The position numbers and the translations under genes are program-made. The notes below the pieces were generated by a model. It did no database searches. It saw only the letters and a program-made list of their open reading frames with translations, and had not been told where the DNA came from. A stretch of DNA of 64,000 nucleotides, from NCBI GenBank assembly GCA_947359465.1, contig OX375872.1:84438931-84502930 (forward strand). The letters run 5' to 3'. This DNA comes from Metellina segmentata (lineage: Eukaryota > Arthropoda > Arachnida > Araneae > Tetragnathidae). This document shows positions 1 to 11,010 of this stretch, piece after piece (positions within the stretch are counted from its first letter, which is position 1; every line of letters starts with the position of its first letter).

Positions 1-1060
1 TTAGACTTTAGACTCCACCTCCTGCAAATGCGTCACCGCGTTCATCGTGCAATAAAACGGCGTATATTTGTAACAAAATAATATCCTTATTTTGAAGGTT
101 TTTATCCCCGTAAAATATGAGAGAAATAATCCTCGGCTAACAATATGAAATATGAATTCTTTAACTAACGAAACGCATACCAATCCGGAGGATAACACGG
201 GAAGATCAAAATAACCCAATCTTCAGCCTCATTATTTTAAACAAAACCCCGAACCCCAAGGAGCCCTTGCCGTGTTTCAGGTACAAAAAGTTTGCTTTCT
301 TAAAGTTTGCTTAAGCTTATGTGCTTAATTTCCCTCAGCACACACTCTCTGGAATTTTTAGATCTCATCAGTTGGAAAAGGAGAAGAAAAAAAAGCAGAT
401 TTATTGCCGGTGAAGAAGCGGTGGAAAAGAAATATTATTTAAAAGGAATCAGTAAGAGTTGCACCCCCTTGGGGCTTGAGAGCAGATCTGGTGTTTCGTT
501 CGTACTTTGCTCTCAATCCCCCAAAGCCGGCTATTATACAAATGAATTTAATTACGAAGCTATGAAAATCATCTTTAGCATTCATCACACATACATCTTT
601 CATTAGTAGTCATTTTAAATGGCAGAGATGAAAAGAAAGACACACGCAGTTCTGTCTTTGTTTTGCATATGAGTCATAATTTTAATTTCAGCGCAGTTAT
701 TTCGGCGATCATTTTTTCTGCCCGACGAAGACACAATTTGCACACTGACCGTTCAATTTCAAAACTCCCCGTAGACATGAAATATTCAAACAATCGCTTT
801 TTTCCGCCATCCAAATACAGATCGGTTTGAGATTTAAATGCTCGTGTTTACTTTTAAATTGCATTAATGAAGCGGCATGCGTTCGCTTATAAAATATGCG
901 TACACTTGCCTGGATATTCCTCACTAATTAGTAACACTCTTTTTTTCGTTTCTTTCTCTTCCGACTTGTAAATTTTCTTCTGATTATCTTGCGAGTTATC
1001 TTCTCTCTTTGAATAATTATATCGCACTAGATAAACAACGGAGTGTCATTATTGATATCG
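1..1060. other. Non-repetitive sequence, no gene recognised
   Basis: The short open frames here have no recognisable domain, no coherent start context and no similarity to a family I know. No mobile-element ends, tRNA-like boxes or tandem repeats were seen. The base composition is intermediate between the AT-rich background and the GC-richer block that follows. Confidence 0.4.
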
Positions 1061-2340
1061 CGAAGGAGGGAAAAAAAGCCGCCTTCCCGACATCAAAAGT
1101 GCTTTAAAAGTCTTTCGAAAGAGTTTTCTTCGCAAAAACTCATAACATAGCGAAAAGAATGCGCGGTTTTACCTTTGTTAGGATTACCAGAGCTCTTTTT
1201 TTTATCTCTCTCCTCTATTTCCCCACTTTTCTCTCTTTTGTATTTTAAATTAATATAAACTTCTCGTGTATATTTACTTTTTGTTGTTTGTCGGTTTGTT
1301 TGGTTTTTACTTTTGGATTTTTTGGCTCCCCCGGCGCGCAGCGAGCATGCGATGATAATTAGTGCCCTCTACCGAGAGAGGGTGTAACATCGCGCTTCAT
1401 GCCTTATTCATGAGGAGCGAGGCGACTCGTCTAATGAAGCCCGCTCTGGGACATGACGCTGACCTGTAAATGCTTTCATTTTGGCCGCCCCCCGCACCGC
1501 TTTTTTACTTCTGTTTTTCAAAAACAGCCTTTTGGTGACAGACGCCCTGGGATTCACTGTCAGGGCACTTAAGCTTAAACAAAGACGACAAATGCCTCAA
1601 GAGCATTCAGCCAAGTACGATCGGAGCTTCTATTAAATCAAAAATTGCCAGCCTCTCCGCTAATAACATTAAAGAAACGGGACCTTTTTTACTTCGTTTT
1701 TCTCTCCCTACATTAGGTATCGGGGTCCCTTCTGTTTACCGGGAAATATTAGGCTTTATTTACACGTTCATTGCTTTATTTGAGTCTGCCGTCTAATGCG
1801 TTTATTTGCATTTTGATTCAAACCATTTGACGACAGCTTTTGTTGACTCCCTATTCTTTTTTATGCCCTTTTGTTTTATTCCGGGGCAAAATAAGTTCAA
1901 TTTATGAGATGGAAAAATAAATAAGACTCGTTAATCCGATATCGGTCACGGTATATGTATGTGGACGTTTTTTTTTTGTCTCTCTCATATCGCCCACTCG
2001 CCATGTGCTCTGCCCTTCTGGGTATACATCTCCGCACAGGATGTTTTTGAGTTTAATCTTTCTTTTCGGAAAAAGTTTGCCCTTTTCTTCGGAGGGTAGG
2101 ATCGATCAAGGGTTGTTTAGGGGTGGGCTCAAGACGTGGGGTAATCGTGCGGGGCAAAGTGCAATTACCCAGGGACTCGCTCGTTGGCAACTCGGCGCTT
2201 TCAATATTTTGACTCGCTTGTAATCCTCGGAATTGTATTATGCCACTCAATTATGTCGACGATGATGGAATTATCGCCCTTATTCTTTCAAAAACTTGGG
2301 GCGATGCTCCTTTATTCTGTGCAGGAAAAACAACTTGACT
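1060..2340. other. GC-richer complex island 1 (candidate non-coding regulatory block)
   Basis: This block is visibly richer in G+C and less repetitive than its surroundings. It includes a small hairpin near 1366-1383 (CCCTCT and AGAGGG arms). Two overlapping short frames on opposite strands around 2005-2250 look like chance ORFs. No transposable element lies inside it. I infer a constrained non-coding block, possibly an enhancer, from composition and the lack of insertions only. An unrecognised exon is the alternative. Confidence 0.35.
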
Positions 2341-2742
2341 GAGAGGAGGAATGAGATTAACCGGATGATGCTCATCCAGTTAACGACCAGTGGTTATCTT
2401 TCTTCGTTTAAAGCCTTTTTTGCTTGCTGATAACGTTATAAAAAATTATAATGCTTTGGCGTTTTCCGTAAAATTATTTTTATAAGATTAAATTTTTTTT
2501 CTATAATTACTTCTAAAAGATTAAATGAATTGACTAAAAAGTAATCAATTCAATAAGATTATATGAACTCTCTGTTATAAGAGTCGTTGTTATGGTTGGC
2601 ACATAATGTTGCTGTGAATCAAGCTGATGTGCTAGTAATAGGGTACATTTATAATGCTCTGCTGTGTGTGTAAAATATATTTTTTGCTTCATGCAAACCG
2701 ACTTGCAAAGTCATGTATAAATTTATATAAAATGAATTTCTA

Positions 2743-4160
2743 CACTGGTGTCCAAAATTATCGTTGCATGCACAGAATCACGTATTTTTCAGAAACTATG
2801 AAGGATAATTTTATAAATATGTTTGGAATGAGATATAACATCATAACACAAAAGAAAAATTTAAGAACACTGCACATGACCAAAAACTGTACCATGAAAC
2901 AATAAAAAAAAGAAATAATCTGTGACAAGAAGTTCAGAAAAAAAATGAAGAAATCAGAAAAAAATTATGGCTTTTAAATTTAATATGGAATGTGATCGCC
3001 CCTGACTTGTACACACATATCACAACTGATTTTTCATGCTGGTAACAATGTTGTTAACCACAGTTTGGGGAATTAAGTTCCACTCCTCCAGTAATGCGGT
3101 CTTCAGGGAATTTATATCTCTAGGAAGAGTAGGATATCTCCATTCAACTGCTTTTCCAAGGTAGTCCCATAAGTTCTCTATCGGTTTCAGATCAGGAGAT
3201 TTTGCTGGCCACGGTATTTGCTCAAATGCTTCATTTTCAAGGAATTCGTCAAGGAGGTTGTGTTGACAAGCATTATCGTCCATAAATAAAATATAATATC
3301 TCTATTCACCTCTGAAAAGTCTTGCATAACATTCTAAGATCTCATCCCGATATCTCTAGCCGGTAACAGATCCTCTGTTGAAAACGTTTAGGGGGGTACA
3401 TCCATCGATCATTATTCCACCCCACACCATCACACCTGCACTACCAAAACGGTCCCTTTCTATAATGTACTAAGGAAGATTTTGCGTTCCTGATTCCTTT
3501 CAGATGTAAAAACGCTTAGAATAAGATGTTAAACTAAACCTCGAATCATCAGTAAAGAGAACATGGGTTAATTGGTGTTGACTCCAGTTCTGATATTATT
3601 TGCTCTAATTAAAGCGATCCATCTTGTGTTGTGAAGACGGTGAAACGCATACCCTTCGCTTTCTGGCATAAAGGTCTTTTTTATTAAGCTTTATGTATAC
3701 AGTTTGCTGTGATACAACAGTTTACGTGGCGGCTGCAAGCTCTGAGCTTTAATGCCGAGCAGCAGACTTCCTATTACGATTGGCAGTTATTTCCATATAT
3801 CGATCTTGAGAAACCAGTTGTTATATGTTTAAAACCTTGTTCAGGCCTCCTTACAATAGTTCCAGATTTCTGAAATTGTTTCCATAGCGCAGAGACTGCC
3901 TGTTTTGAAATATTCACACATCTCGCTGCTTCCATTTTTGTTTGCCCTGCTTCTAAACGGCAAATTATGTGCCACTTCACCAGATCCTTCTAAATGGTAC
4001 TTCGGAGCCATAACAAACCGTTTCGAGTCCTTACACACTGAAATCAAACGCTGTATTGTAGAAATTCACTCAGATATTCACTTTGAGCAAAGCGCTTGGT
4101 TCACCGTCGAATGACGTAACGCCTTGATTTGCATATCAGAAATAGTTTGAACACTTTTGA
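2743..4160 (-). mobile_element. Degraded Tc1-like DNA transposon
   Basis: The left end reads TA then CACTGGTGTCCAAAATTAT, the style of a Tc1-type terminus with a TA target site. The matching right end is badly decayed; the best candidate is the TTTGAACAC...TG stretch near 4145-4159, so that boundary is approximate. The interior holds a reverse-strand Tc1 transposase pseudogene of about the usual length. It has frameshifts and lost open frames, so it is an immobile fossil. Confidence 0.75.
3020..4011 (-). pseudogene. Tc1-family transposase pseudogene
   Basis: On the minus strand the likely start is the ATG at 4009-4011 (MAPKYHLE). It is followed after a frameshift near 3985 by the helix-turn-helix part KWHIICRLEAGQTKMEAAR...VSALWKQFQKSGTIVRRP. 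Further on, ERDRFGSAGVMVWGGI (about 3400-3470) is the Tc1 GGGSVMVWG-type strand. The open 3' part (3020-3283) carries MDDNACQHNLL, WPAKSPDLKPIENLWD and the usual helical C-terminus ending in a stop at 3020-3022. About 990 bp is the normal Tc1 transposase length (about 330 residues). Between these parts the frame is broken. In a live copy the enzyme would bind the terminal inverted repeats and cut and paste via the DDE triad. Confidence 0.88.
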
Positions 4161-4559
4161 AAGGATAATTCTAATTAGACTTGTCTTGCACGCATTCCCT
4201 GCACAAAAATGGATTACATCGATTGGGTATTTTATGGATAAAATTATTTTTGGGAAAGTAAAGATAATTTATGACGTGAGTGTATTTAACAAGATCCTCT
4301 AAATAACAGTATGATCATTCTACCATATGTGAATTGAGTGTGCTTTAACCGTTTTCTAGGTTTGAGGCACCAGATACGTTTAAGCAGCATATAACCAATT
4401 TCTAACCCTAAAGATCGAACTAAAAAGGTTATATCTTGACTGTAACACGGCATGTAGAAGAAGGATTTGTGTATTGTATAAAATATATTCATTTGGTAAG
4501 AAGCAATTTTGAAAGCGAACTCGTGTGGTGTCAAGAATAGAGCAATGAACAGAAGTGGG

Positions 4560-4583
4560 GTTTTTTTTTTGGGGGGGGGGGGG
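4560..4583. repeat. Homopolymer junction T(n)G(13)
   Basis: A run of T is followed directly by thirteen G. It is low complexity, possibly G-quadruplex forming, and prone to length error in sequencing. Confidence 0.8.
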
Positions 4584-4624
4584 AGGGAAGGAACACGAAT
4601 TCCGTACTCTATCATCTAATATAA

Positions 4625-4834
4625 TTAGAGCAGAAACTCATTAACTGACATTCCCTGACACACTAGCTTATTTTATAGTAAGGAAAAATACATTGACATG
4701 TTAAACATTTTGTAACATGTTTAGAAACATTATCAAAAGGCTGATATTTTCTATTCTTTGACTTTATAGGTAGTCTCTATACAACTGAACGGTACAAATG
4801 TGTTATTTTTTCAGTTAATGAGTTTCTGCTCTAA
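4625..4834. mobile_element. MITE-B copy 1
   Basis: The left end TTAGAGCAGAAACTCATTAA continues into CTGA, and the right end is its exact inverted complement (TCAG then TTAATGAGTTTCTGCTCTAA), giving 24-bp perfect terminal inverted repeats around about 160 bp of AT-rich filler with no ORF. The same ends recur at 35481-35689 and 36475-36755 with different interiors, so this is a dispersed non-autonomous family. Similarity beyond the ends (right flank ...CAACGATAT) in all copies suggests the true element is about 10 bp longer on each side. Which superfamily mobilised it is unknown. Confidence 0.82.
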
Positions 4835-5114
4835 GTCAACGATATATTCGCTCCCTTATTGCTCCATTAAAACAATAAAACCAAGTCCCTTTTCAGGAAA
4901 TACAACTTTATATACCAACAAGGCGTGTACACAATCGCACTAGCTTATACAACATCAACCCATACAGCCCTAAATTACCACGCTGAAATAATTTTCACGA
5001 CTTAAAGCTCTTGAAAAGGCATTGAAGGAAATACTGACTAACGTCGAATGATGAGAGAGAGGGTAAAAGAGTTTTCAAATTATCAGCAATCGAGCGTTCT
5101 ACGACAGATACACC

Positions 5115-5923
5115 TACAGGGTGTTTCAGAAAGGATTCCTTAACTTTGAAATGACGTAACTACGAAACCGTGATAGATAGAAATATGAAATAAGTGGTAC
5201 ATTTAATGGATATATCTGGAATTTTAAATATATCAGTTAAAAATTAATTACAATTTTGGATAATAGACGGCGCTGCAGTTTCCGGTAAAGGGATTATAGG
5301 GCGTTTTTCATGAGAAACTGTGACCTCATCCCGGTACATTGCGATTTTGCAACAGTTTGTCACCACACTTCAAGGATTGGAGGATTCGCCATACACTTCA
5401 TGGTTTGTGCAAGATGGTGCCCGGCCGAACCGTATTTCTGCAGTGTTCTACCTTCCTTTATGAATACTTCAGTGACAGTCATTGCTCTAAATTATTCGAA
5501 GAAGACCGGCACCGGATTAATTTGGCCGTCATACTCCCCGAATCTCAATCCATGTTCTTCTTTCTCTGGGGCTATTTGGACAGATGAAAGAATCCTCAAG
5601 TGCTTGAATTGTTCATCTGTGAAACGTGCATTCATTTCAGTGCACATATTGCGGCAGGTGGCTTCAAACTTCTCTTTACGCTTACTTCAAGTGATTGCTG
5701 TTCAAGGTAGCCATTTCAAATCCACTGTAATGTGAATTGGCGCCTGTTTACGAATGACGATTAACACACTATTTAAAGGGGTAATAACCAAGATTGCAGC
5801 CATCTATTATCCAAAGTTATAACTATCTTTGTAAGCCCGTCTATTTGAAATTCTAGGCCTATTCATAAATCAAACCACTTGTTTCATTTCAAAGTTAGTG
5901 AGTCCATTCCAAAATACCCTGTA
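5115..5923 (+). mobile_element. Degraded mariner/IS630-like transposon
   Basis: The left end is TACAGGGTGTTTCAGAAAGG with ACTTTGAAATGA further in. The right end is its diverged inverted complement (TTTCAAAGTTAGTGAGT...AATACCCTGTA). The element is about 0.8 kb against roughly 1.2-1.5 kb for autonomous relatives, so the 5' half of the transposase has been deleted. The ends include a TA dinucleotide, as expected for the Tc1/mariner superfamily. Confidence 0.82.
5401..5735 (+). pseudogene. Mariner-like transposase C-terminal pseudogene
   Basis: Three frames hold consecutive pieces of one protein: WFVQDGARPNRISAVFY at 5401 in one frame, VIALNYSKKTGTGLIWPSYS then PNLNPC in the next, and FFLWGYLD in the third. 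The tail ILRQVASNFSLRLLQV resembles the usual C-terminal helix. The order QDGARP, SPDLNPC, FFLWG is that of mariner-like DDE transposases of arthropods. The SPDLNP catalytic aspartate is Asn here (SPNLNP). Two frameshifts and the missing N-terminal half make it non-functional. Confidence 0.85.
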
Positions 5924-6242
5924 CCTTCTTATGATAGGTGAGAAAAACAAGAATAGATGTCCTGTTTGCTTCATAAAAACCCTACTTTATGATAATTGTC
6001 CACTTTCGTTGGTAAACCTCATATATTTCCTTAGGATTGCTCATAACGTTATATTACTTACCGACTATATTATGACTATTAAATAAATATGACATTCATT
6101 AAAAATTCTTATTAAATATGTTCAAGATAATTATTATTTAATTAAGATCAGAAAAATAAATAAATAATTGTAAGAATAACAATGTATCAGTTCTGTAGAC
6201 GTTGACATTGAAATTTAGGAATTACGAGTTTTTCTCTTAACC
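5924..6242. other. AT-rich, nothing recognised
   Basis: No ends of known elements, tRNA boxes or credible ORF were seen. Confidence 0.4.
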
Positions 6243-6420
6243 TTTAGACTACGGTCGGTACAGCAGTTGTACCATGATTGCACCAAGAAAGAATTTAGAC
6301 AATGGCCAGTACATCAGTTGTATCTTGAAAGTTAAGAATTGTGCCAAGAAAGAATTTAGACAACGGCTGTTACAGCAGTTGTACCTTGAAAGTTTCAAGA
6401 ATCATGAAAAGAAAGAATCG
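6243..6420. repeat. Three-copy imperfect tandem repeat, about 50-60 bp unit
   Basis: The sequence CAGCAGTTGTACC / CATCAGTTGTATC / CAGCAGTTGTACC recurs at about 6263, 6313 and 6373, each associated with CCAAGAAAGAATTTAGACAA or a close variant. No coding content. Confidence 0.75.
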
Positions 6421-6903
6421 AGCTTTTTTTTATATCTATAGCTGTAGTCAAAAGGTTAACATGGTAAAATCAACAACATATAAATAACTAAATGAATAGT
6501 TAACATGTGAAAAATGAATATGAATTGCTGAACTAAAATACCTTGATTAACATGATAAGAATGAAAGAAAAAGTAAGTGATTAAAGGTGCTGCTGATGTT
6601 TATAAACCCCGTACAATTTAAAAATGAGAAAGTATTTGATTTGGCGCTTTCACCAATCTATTTAAGTGAGACGATTTCTAAAAGGTGCAAGACCTGTGTT
6701 ACGTGAAGTACCTACTCTCTTTCAATAAAATATGGCGATGAGTAAAACTGGATATGGATGATTAGAAAAATTTAGTAAAATAAAATATTTTATTAGTAAT
6801 TTATATTAGTCAAGAGCAGATAGTAAATTATTTATTAATTTAAAGGAATTGTAATAAGTATGCGTTTTATAAACTTTTTGCAGTTTTATTCATAAATTAT
6901 TCA
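6421..6903. other. AT-rich, nothing recognised
   Basis: Low-complexity AT-rich sequence without element ends or a credible ORF. Confidence 0.4.
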
Positions 6904-7225
6904 TTATTTATGAATAAATTCATTATTTTATTCATTATTAAATCACCTTAATTTGGATGTATAGTTTTAAGGTTCAGGAAAATAAATTATATTCTTACCC
7001 GTAAGGGACAGCCAATTTTTTTTATTAAATTTTCATTTCATAAAAATTGGAATATTTGTTCCGTTTATTTATGAATAAATTCATTATTTTATTCATTATT
7101 AAATCACCTTAATTTGGATGTATAGTTTTAAGGTTCAGGAAAATAAATTATATTCTTACCCGTAAGGGACAGCCAATTTTTTTTATTAAATTTTCATTTC
7201 ATAAAAATTGGAATATTTGTTCCGT
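6904..7225 (+). repeat. 161-bp direct tandem duplication, near perfect
   Basis: Bases 6904-7064 are repeated immediately at 7065-7225, with no difference that I could see by eye. The unit contains ACCCGTAAGGGACAGCC, the only GC-rich part of an otherwise AT-rich sequence. The identity implies a very recent duplication or an assembly artefact. Confidence 0.9.
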
Positions 7226-7278
7226 TGAATACAAAAACAATTATAATAGTTGAAATGCATATCGTGTATACTTGATGC

Positions 7279-7346
7279 TCTTTTATACATAAAATACTTG
7301 ATACTTTTATACATAAAATACTTGATACTTTTATACATAAAATACT
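7279..7346 (+). repeat. 24-bp tandem repeat, about three units
   Basis: The unit CTTTTATACATAAAATACTT followed by GATA is repeated with almost no change. It is a short minisatellite. Confidence 0.85.
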
Positions 7347-8601
7347 CTATGTAGTTAGAATTCTCTTTCACTTTGTAATTTGGGTTTTTATTGATGACGA
7401 TGGTTGATTTTGCTACCTTTTTAATTTTGGAATTACACCTACTTTTGTTCTAATTAACAGTATGGAATCAATTGCTTACAAACCCCATACAAGAATATTG
7501 TCCTCTTTCTAAACTTATTATATCTGAAAGGACTTTATAAAGCTTCCAGTACAACAAGCTAAAATTTTCACAAAACAATCCTCTTTTTACTAATATGAAC
7601 CAGAGTAGATAATTTTTGTGATTTGGTGACAAATTGCCGAGTCTCAATTCAGACAATTTGTCATATCTCAATTTCTGGAGATCATAGGTGAGGTAGACTG
7701 AAACATGTGGCCAAAGGTTTCATATTTTACCTATAAGTATAATAAGTATAAAACTTGATTTCTCACTTTCTCACTGTCGATATTAGTCAATTTCATTAAA
7801 GTTAGAGTCACTTACGCTTTTATTGGATGCTCCCCCCCCCCCTTTTCTGAAATTGTAACTCAATTCGTATTTTAGTGTCATCCAATTCACATTTCACATA
7901 TTTTTGCAACTTCTTCGACTTTTTATCAGTCCTTGTTTATTGATTGAAGATTTAATGCTATTTTTAAAGGAATTGCGTGAGATCATTTTTCTCGAAGACT
8001 TGTGATCTATAACAAAACAGTGCATTGCAAGAGGAATGCTGCAAAAACTAGAAAGGGCGATATTAATGAAATTGTACGCGTGTATACCCACGAGTTTGGG
8101 GGGGGGGTGAAGAGATGAAATTATATCATTCTACTCTAAGATGCTCTCTGCTGTAAAATAAATAAAACTTCATTGTCGAATAGCCAGCTAGGGATTCCGT
8201 TTGTAGATACAATTTTGTACTCTAACTCAGGACACTTAAAAGACAACCTTTTCGTCACTAGGCACATTTTGAAATTTTGGAAAATAATTTTATAATCACA
8301 TCAATTCGTGATTTTCATGCACAAAAATGTTGCAAATTCGAATGGTTGTATCTAGATAAAGAATTTAATTGAAATATATCGTTAAATAATCCAATTGAAA
8401 TATATCATAAAATAATTCAATGAAATTTTGACATGTTACTATACAAAGAAAAATTTGCAGTTGCAAAATCTTGGATAGGAAATATCGAATAAAAAGTCAC
8501 ATTACGAATTTTTATAACAATTCTAGTTGAAGTTAAGAAAAATTGTTAACATGTTTGAAATATAAATTATTTATTCTAGCATATGAATATTTGTCTTTGC
8601 G
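7347..8601. other. AT-rich, nothing recognised
   Basis: The stretch contains a C run near 7833 and a G run near 8098. Short frames on either strand show no family signature. Confidence 0.4.
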
Positions 8602-8672
8602 TATGAGGGACGGATGATGGCTTTATATAGCGGATGAGGGACGGATGAGGGCTTTATATAGCGGATGAGGGC
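8602..8672 (+). repeat. Tandem repeat, about 31-bp unit
   Basis: GGCTTTATATAGCGGATGAG and its flanking GGACGGATGA blocks recur about twice, with partial extra units on both sides. Confidence 0.75.
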
Positions 8673-8727
8673 CTTCCCGATGATAACCAGAATAAAGCCA
8701 TTTCCAGAATTAAAAGTATACAGAAAA

Positions 8728-9480
8728 TTTTTAGATAAACTTCCACCAAACTCTTAAAATTTAACGTCCTTCCAAAGTCATTTAACTTTAATCAACCATC
8801 ATAACAATTATACATAAGTACCTTTAGAGACCCTTCCCAAAATTTAGCCTCGCTGTGATTCATCCTGGGCTCTAAACAATGCGTAGTCTATGGGTGATTT
8901 AGAGCAGAAACAATGTAAATGAAGTTACGGATGTTTAGTGAGAAGAATTATAAACTAGTTAGAGTTCTTTAGTTCTCCTAAACTCACACACTGCTCTTGT
9001 CCAACAATTCCAAGCATAAAAAATATCACACGAAATATAACAATTTATTTAAACACACGCATATATGTCCTTAGAGTTATGCTGTGGACGTGAGTCTCCT
9101 CAATAATTTTCAGAGTTTTTGTATTTCAACAATTGACAATTTAGTTAATAATTTTAGATATACTCTCACCATACCTTAAAACTCAACTTTCCTCCCTAGC
9201 CATTTAACTTTAATAAACCATCAAGACCATTTTCTGCGAGAGTGGTTTTGATGGGATGGCCTTCGGAGACTCTTTTCGAAATTTCCTCCAAATTTAGTGT
9301 GTTCCGAAAATTTAGCCTCGCAGTGATTCGTCAAAGACTCTAAGTGATGCGTAGTCTATGAGATGATTTAAAGCAGAAGCATGAAAGCGAAGTTAAGAAA
9401 TCGAAGTGAGAGGAATGAGAAACTAGTAAGAGTTTTAAGGTTCTCACCAACTCACACACACTGCGTTTACCCAACCATTC
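8728..9480 (+). repeat. Diverged direct duplication (8728-9011 and 9151-9480)
   Basis: Both halves run in the same order: TTTTAGATA, CCATTTAACTTTAAT, ACCATC, TTTAGCCTCGC, GTGATTC, TGCGTAGTCTATG, AAAGCAGAA, AACTAGT and a final CTCACACACTGC. They have diverged by substitutions and small indels, and a 140-bp spacer separates them. The spacer is too short for an LTR retrotransposon interior, so I call a segmental duplication or two copies of an unknown repeat. Confidence 0.7.
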
Positions 9481-10057
9481 TGGTCACGCGTGCGGGTCTC
9501 ACCGAGATTAAGAAGCCGTTGGAATTGTGAGCACCCTGGGAATATGCCCGAAGAGATTGTTGGTCAACGCCAACCTCAACTAAAAAAGAGGAAGAAAGAA
9601 AAAACACCTATAAGAAAATTCTCTCAAATGCAGCAACGGAGAAAACTTAATTATAGTTCACCAGTTTCCGGGCGAAATTTCATCGCATTAAAGGTTTTTA
9701 AAAGTTCTTCCTGTCCTTGCTTCTTCGGCAAAAATTGAATTCCTTCCGAAATCGTATTAGTAAGTTAGGAGTTGGGAAAAGAAATCACAGTTCCGTCAAA
9801 GGCATAGTGATAGCCCCGATGACACTAACAGTGTAGAGAGAGAAGACGAATCAATTTGGCTTTTCTGACGTAATAGCAAGTTCTTAAACATCATAGGTGT
9901 TCTCGGAAACTGGTTTATTCAATTAATATTCTAGAATCCAATTTGGAAGAGTTCTTATTGAATAGATTTCTTAAACCATTTAAGTTCCATTAATTATTAA
10001 AACCGTGGAATAGCAAATGTGTATGAGTGAATCATAGGAAAAATGAATATATTTCAT
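9481..10057. other. Nothing recognised
   Basis: A frame at 9490-9738 is rich in Lys/Arg but shows no family signature. I do not call it a gene. Confidence 0.35.
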
Positions 10058-10326
10058 TTAACACTTCACGTGATTTCGATTAGATATCTCGTTCATTAAG
10101 ATCTGACAGTTTTTGTTAATGGCGAGAAATCTCGTCTATCAAAGTCTGGTCAGTTTTGCCCAAGACGAGGTACTTCGTGGAGACAAACCTGCCCCTATCA
10201 CTTCAAGAAGAAAACACAAATTGTCTCTTGCCCAGACATGGTGACAGTTGGGAATAGGTATTTGGCATCAGAGGCTAGCCACTACATAGCAGTTTTGTAC
10301 TCAAAGATAAACCAAAGGAGGGTTAA
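10058..10326 (-). mobile_element. TTAA-pal element, long form, copy 1
   Basis: The element runs from TTAA at 10058-10061 to GGAGGGTTAA ending 10326. From left to right it has GATATCTCGTTCATTAAGATCT, then GGCGAGAAATCTCGTC and GACGAGGTACTTCGTGGAGAC. After these comes the long-form module (GTATTTGGCATCAGAGGCTA, CACTACATAGCAGTTTTGTA). The module recurs inverted at 21729-22009. No ORF. Orientation is defined by the spacer AGATCTTGATG. Confidence 0.8.
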
Positions 10327-10547
10327 AAAAAAGCTTAAGAACATTAAACGTCGACTTTAAAAATGTGACGCCATTTTTGGAAGAAACTGAGACCAGAATT
10401 GTAGTAGATTGAAATTGTAAAAGATGCAACAAAAAACGTGCTATGTTCTAAAAAATCTCTGAATTCTTTTGAAGCACAGTTGCAAAGATAATGAAAAGTG
10501 AAATTATGCATGAATTTTCACTTTTCATGATGACTTACATATTTAAT

Positions 10548-10810
10548 TTAACGCGTGGTTTTGATTAGATATCTCGTCTACTATGATCTGATCGATTTTG
10601 TTAATGACTAGAAATATCGTCCATCAAGGTCTGATCATTTTTGCCAAAGACGAGGAACTTCGTGGAGACAAAGCTGTCATATTACTCCATGTAGGAAAAA
10701 CATATTGCCCCTTGCCTAGACCTGGGGACAGTTAGGAATAGGTATTTGGCATCGGAGGCTAACTACTAAATGGCAATTTGGACTCAAAGATAAACTATTA
10801 GGAGGGTTCA
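10548..10810 (-). mobile_element. TTAA-pal element, long form, copy 2
   Basis: This is the duplicate of the copy 482 bp upstream, from TTAACGCGTGGTTTTGATTA to GGAGGGTTCA. It keeps the degraded palindromes and the long-form module (GTATTTGGCATCGGAGGCTA). The right TTAA has mutated to TTCA. Confidence 0.78.
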
Positions 10811-11010
10811 AAAAGCTTAGGAACTTTAACTGTCGACTTTAGAAATGTGACGCCATTTTTGGATGAAACTGAGACCAGAATTGTAATAGATCGAAACTGT
10901 AAAAGATGCAACAAAAAACGTGCAATGTTCTAAAAATCTATGAATTCTTTTGAAGCACAGTTTGCAAAGATCATGAAAGTGGAATTATGCAACGAACTGT
11001 TCTCAACTAC

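Larger units (their letters stand above)
10050..11010 (+). repeat. Tandem duplication of a 482-bp unit carrying a TTAA-pal element
   Basis: Unit 1 (about 10050-10531) and unit 2 (about 10532-11010) share a TTAA-pal copy followed by the same 200 bp (GTCGACTTTA, GTGACGCCATTTTTGG at 10366 and 10848, CAACAAAAAACGTGC, TTTTGAAGCACAGTT). The offset is 482 bp. Substitutions and small indels are spread along the units, so the event is old. Unit 1 ends in a hairpin (10491-10503 against 10516-10528) that unit 2 lacks. Confidence 0.85.

Noticed and set aside
8728..9480. LTR retrotransposon, because two direct repeats of about 300 bp lie close together
   Set aside because: Only 140 bp separates them, with no primer-binding site, polypurine tract or gag/pol.
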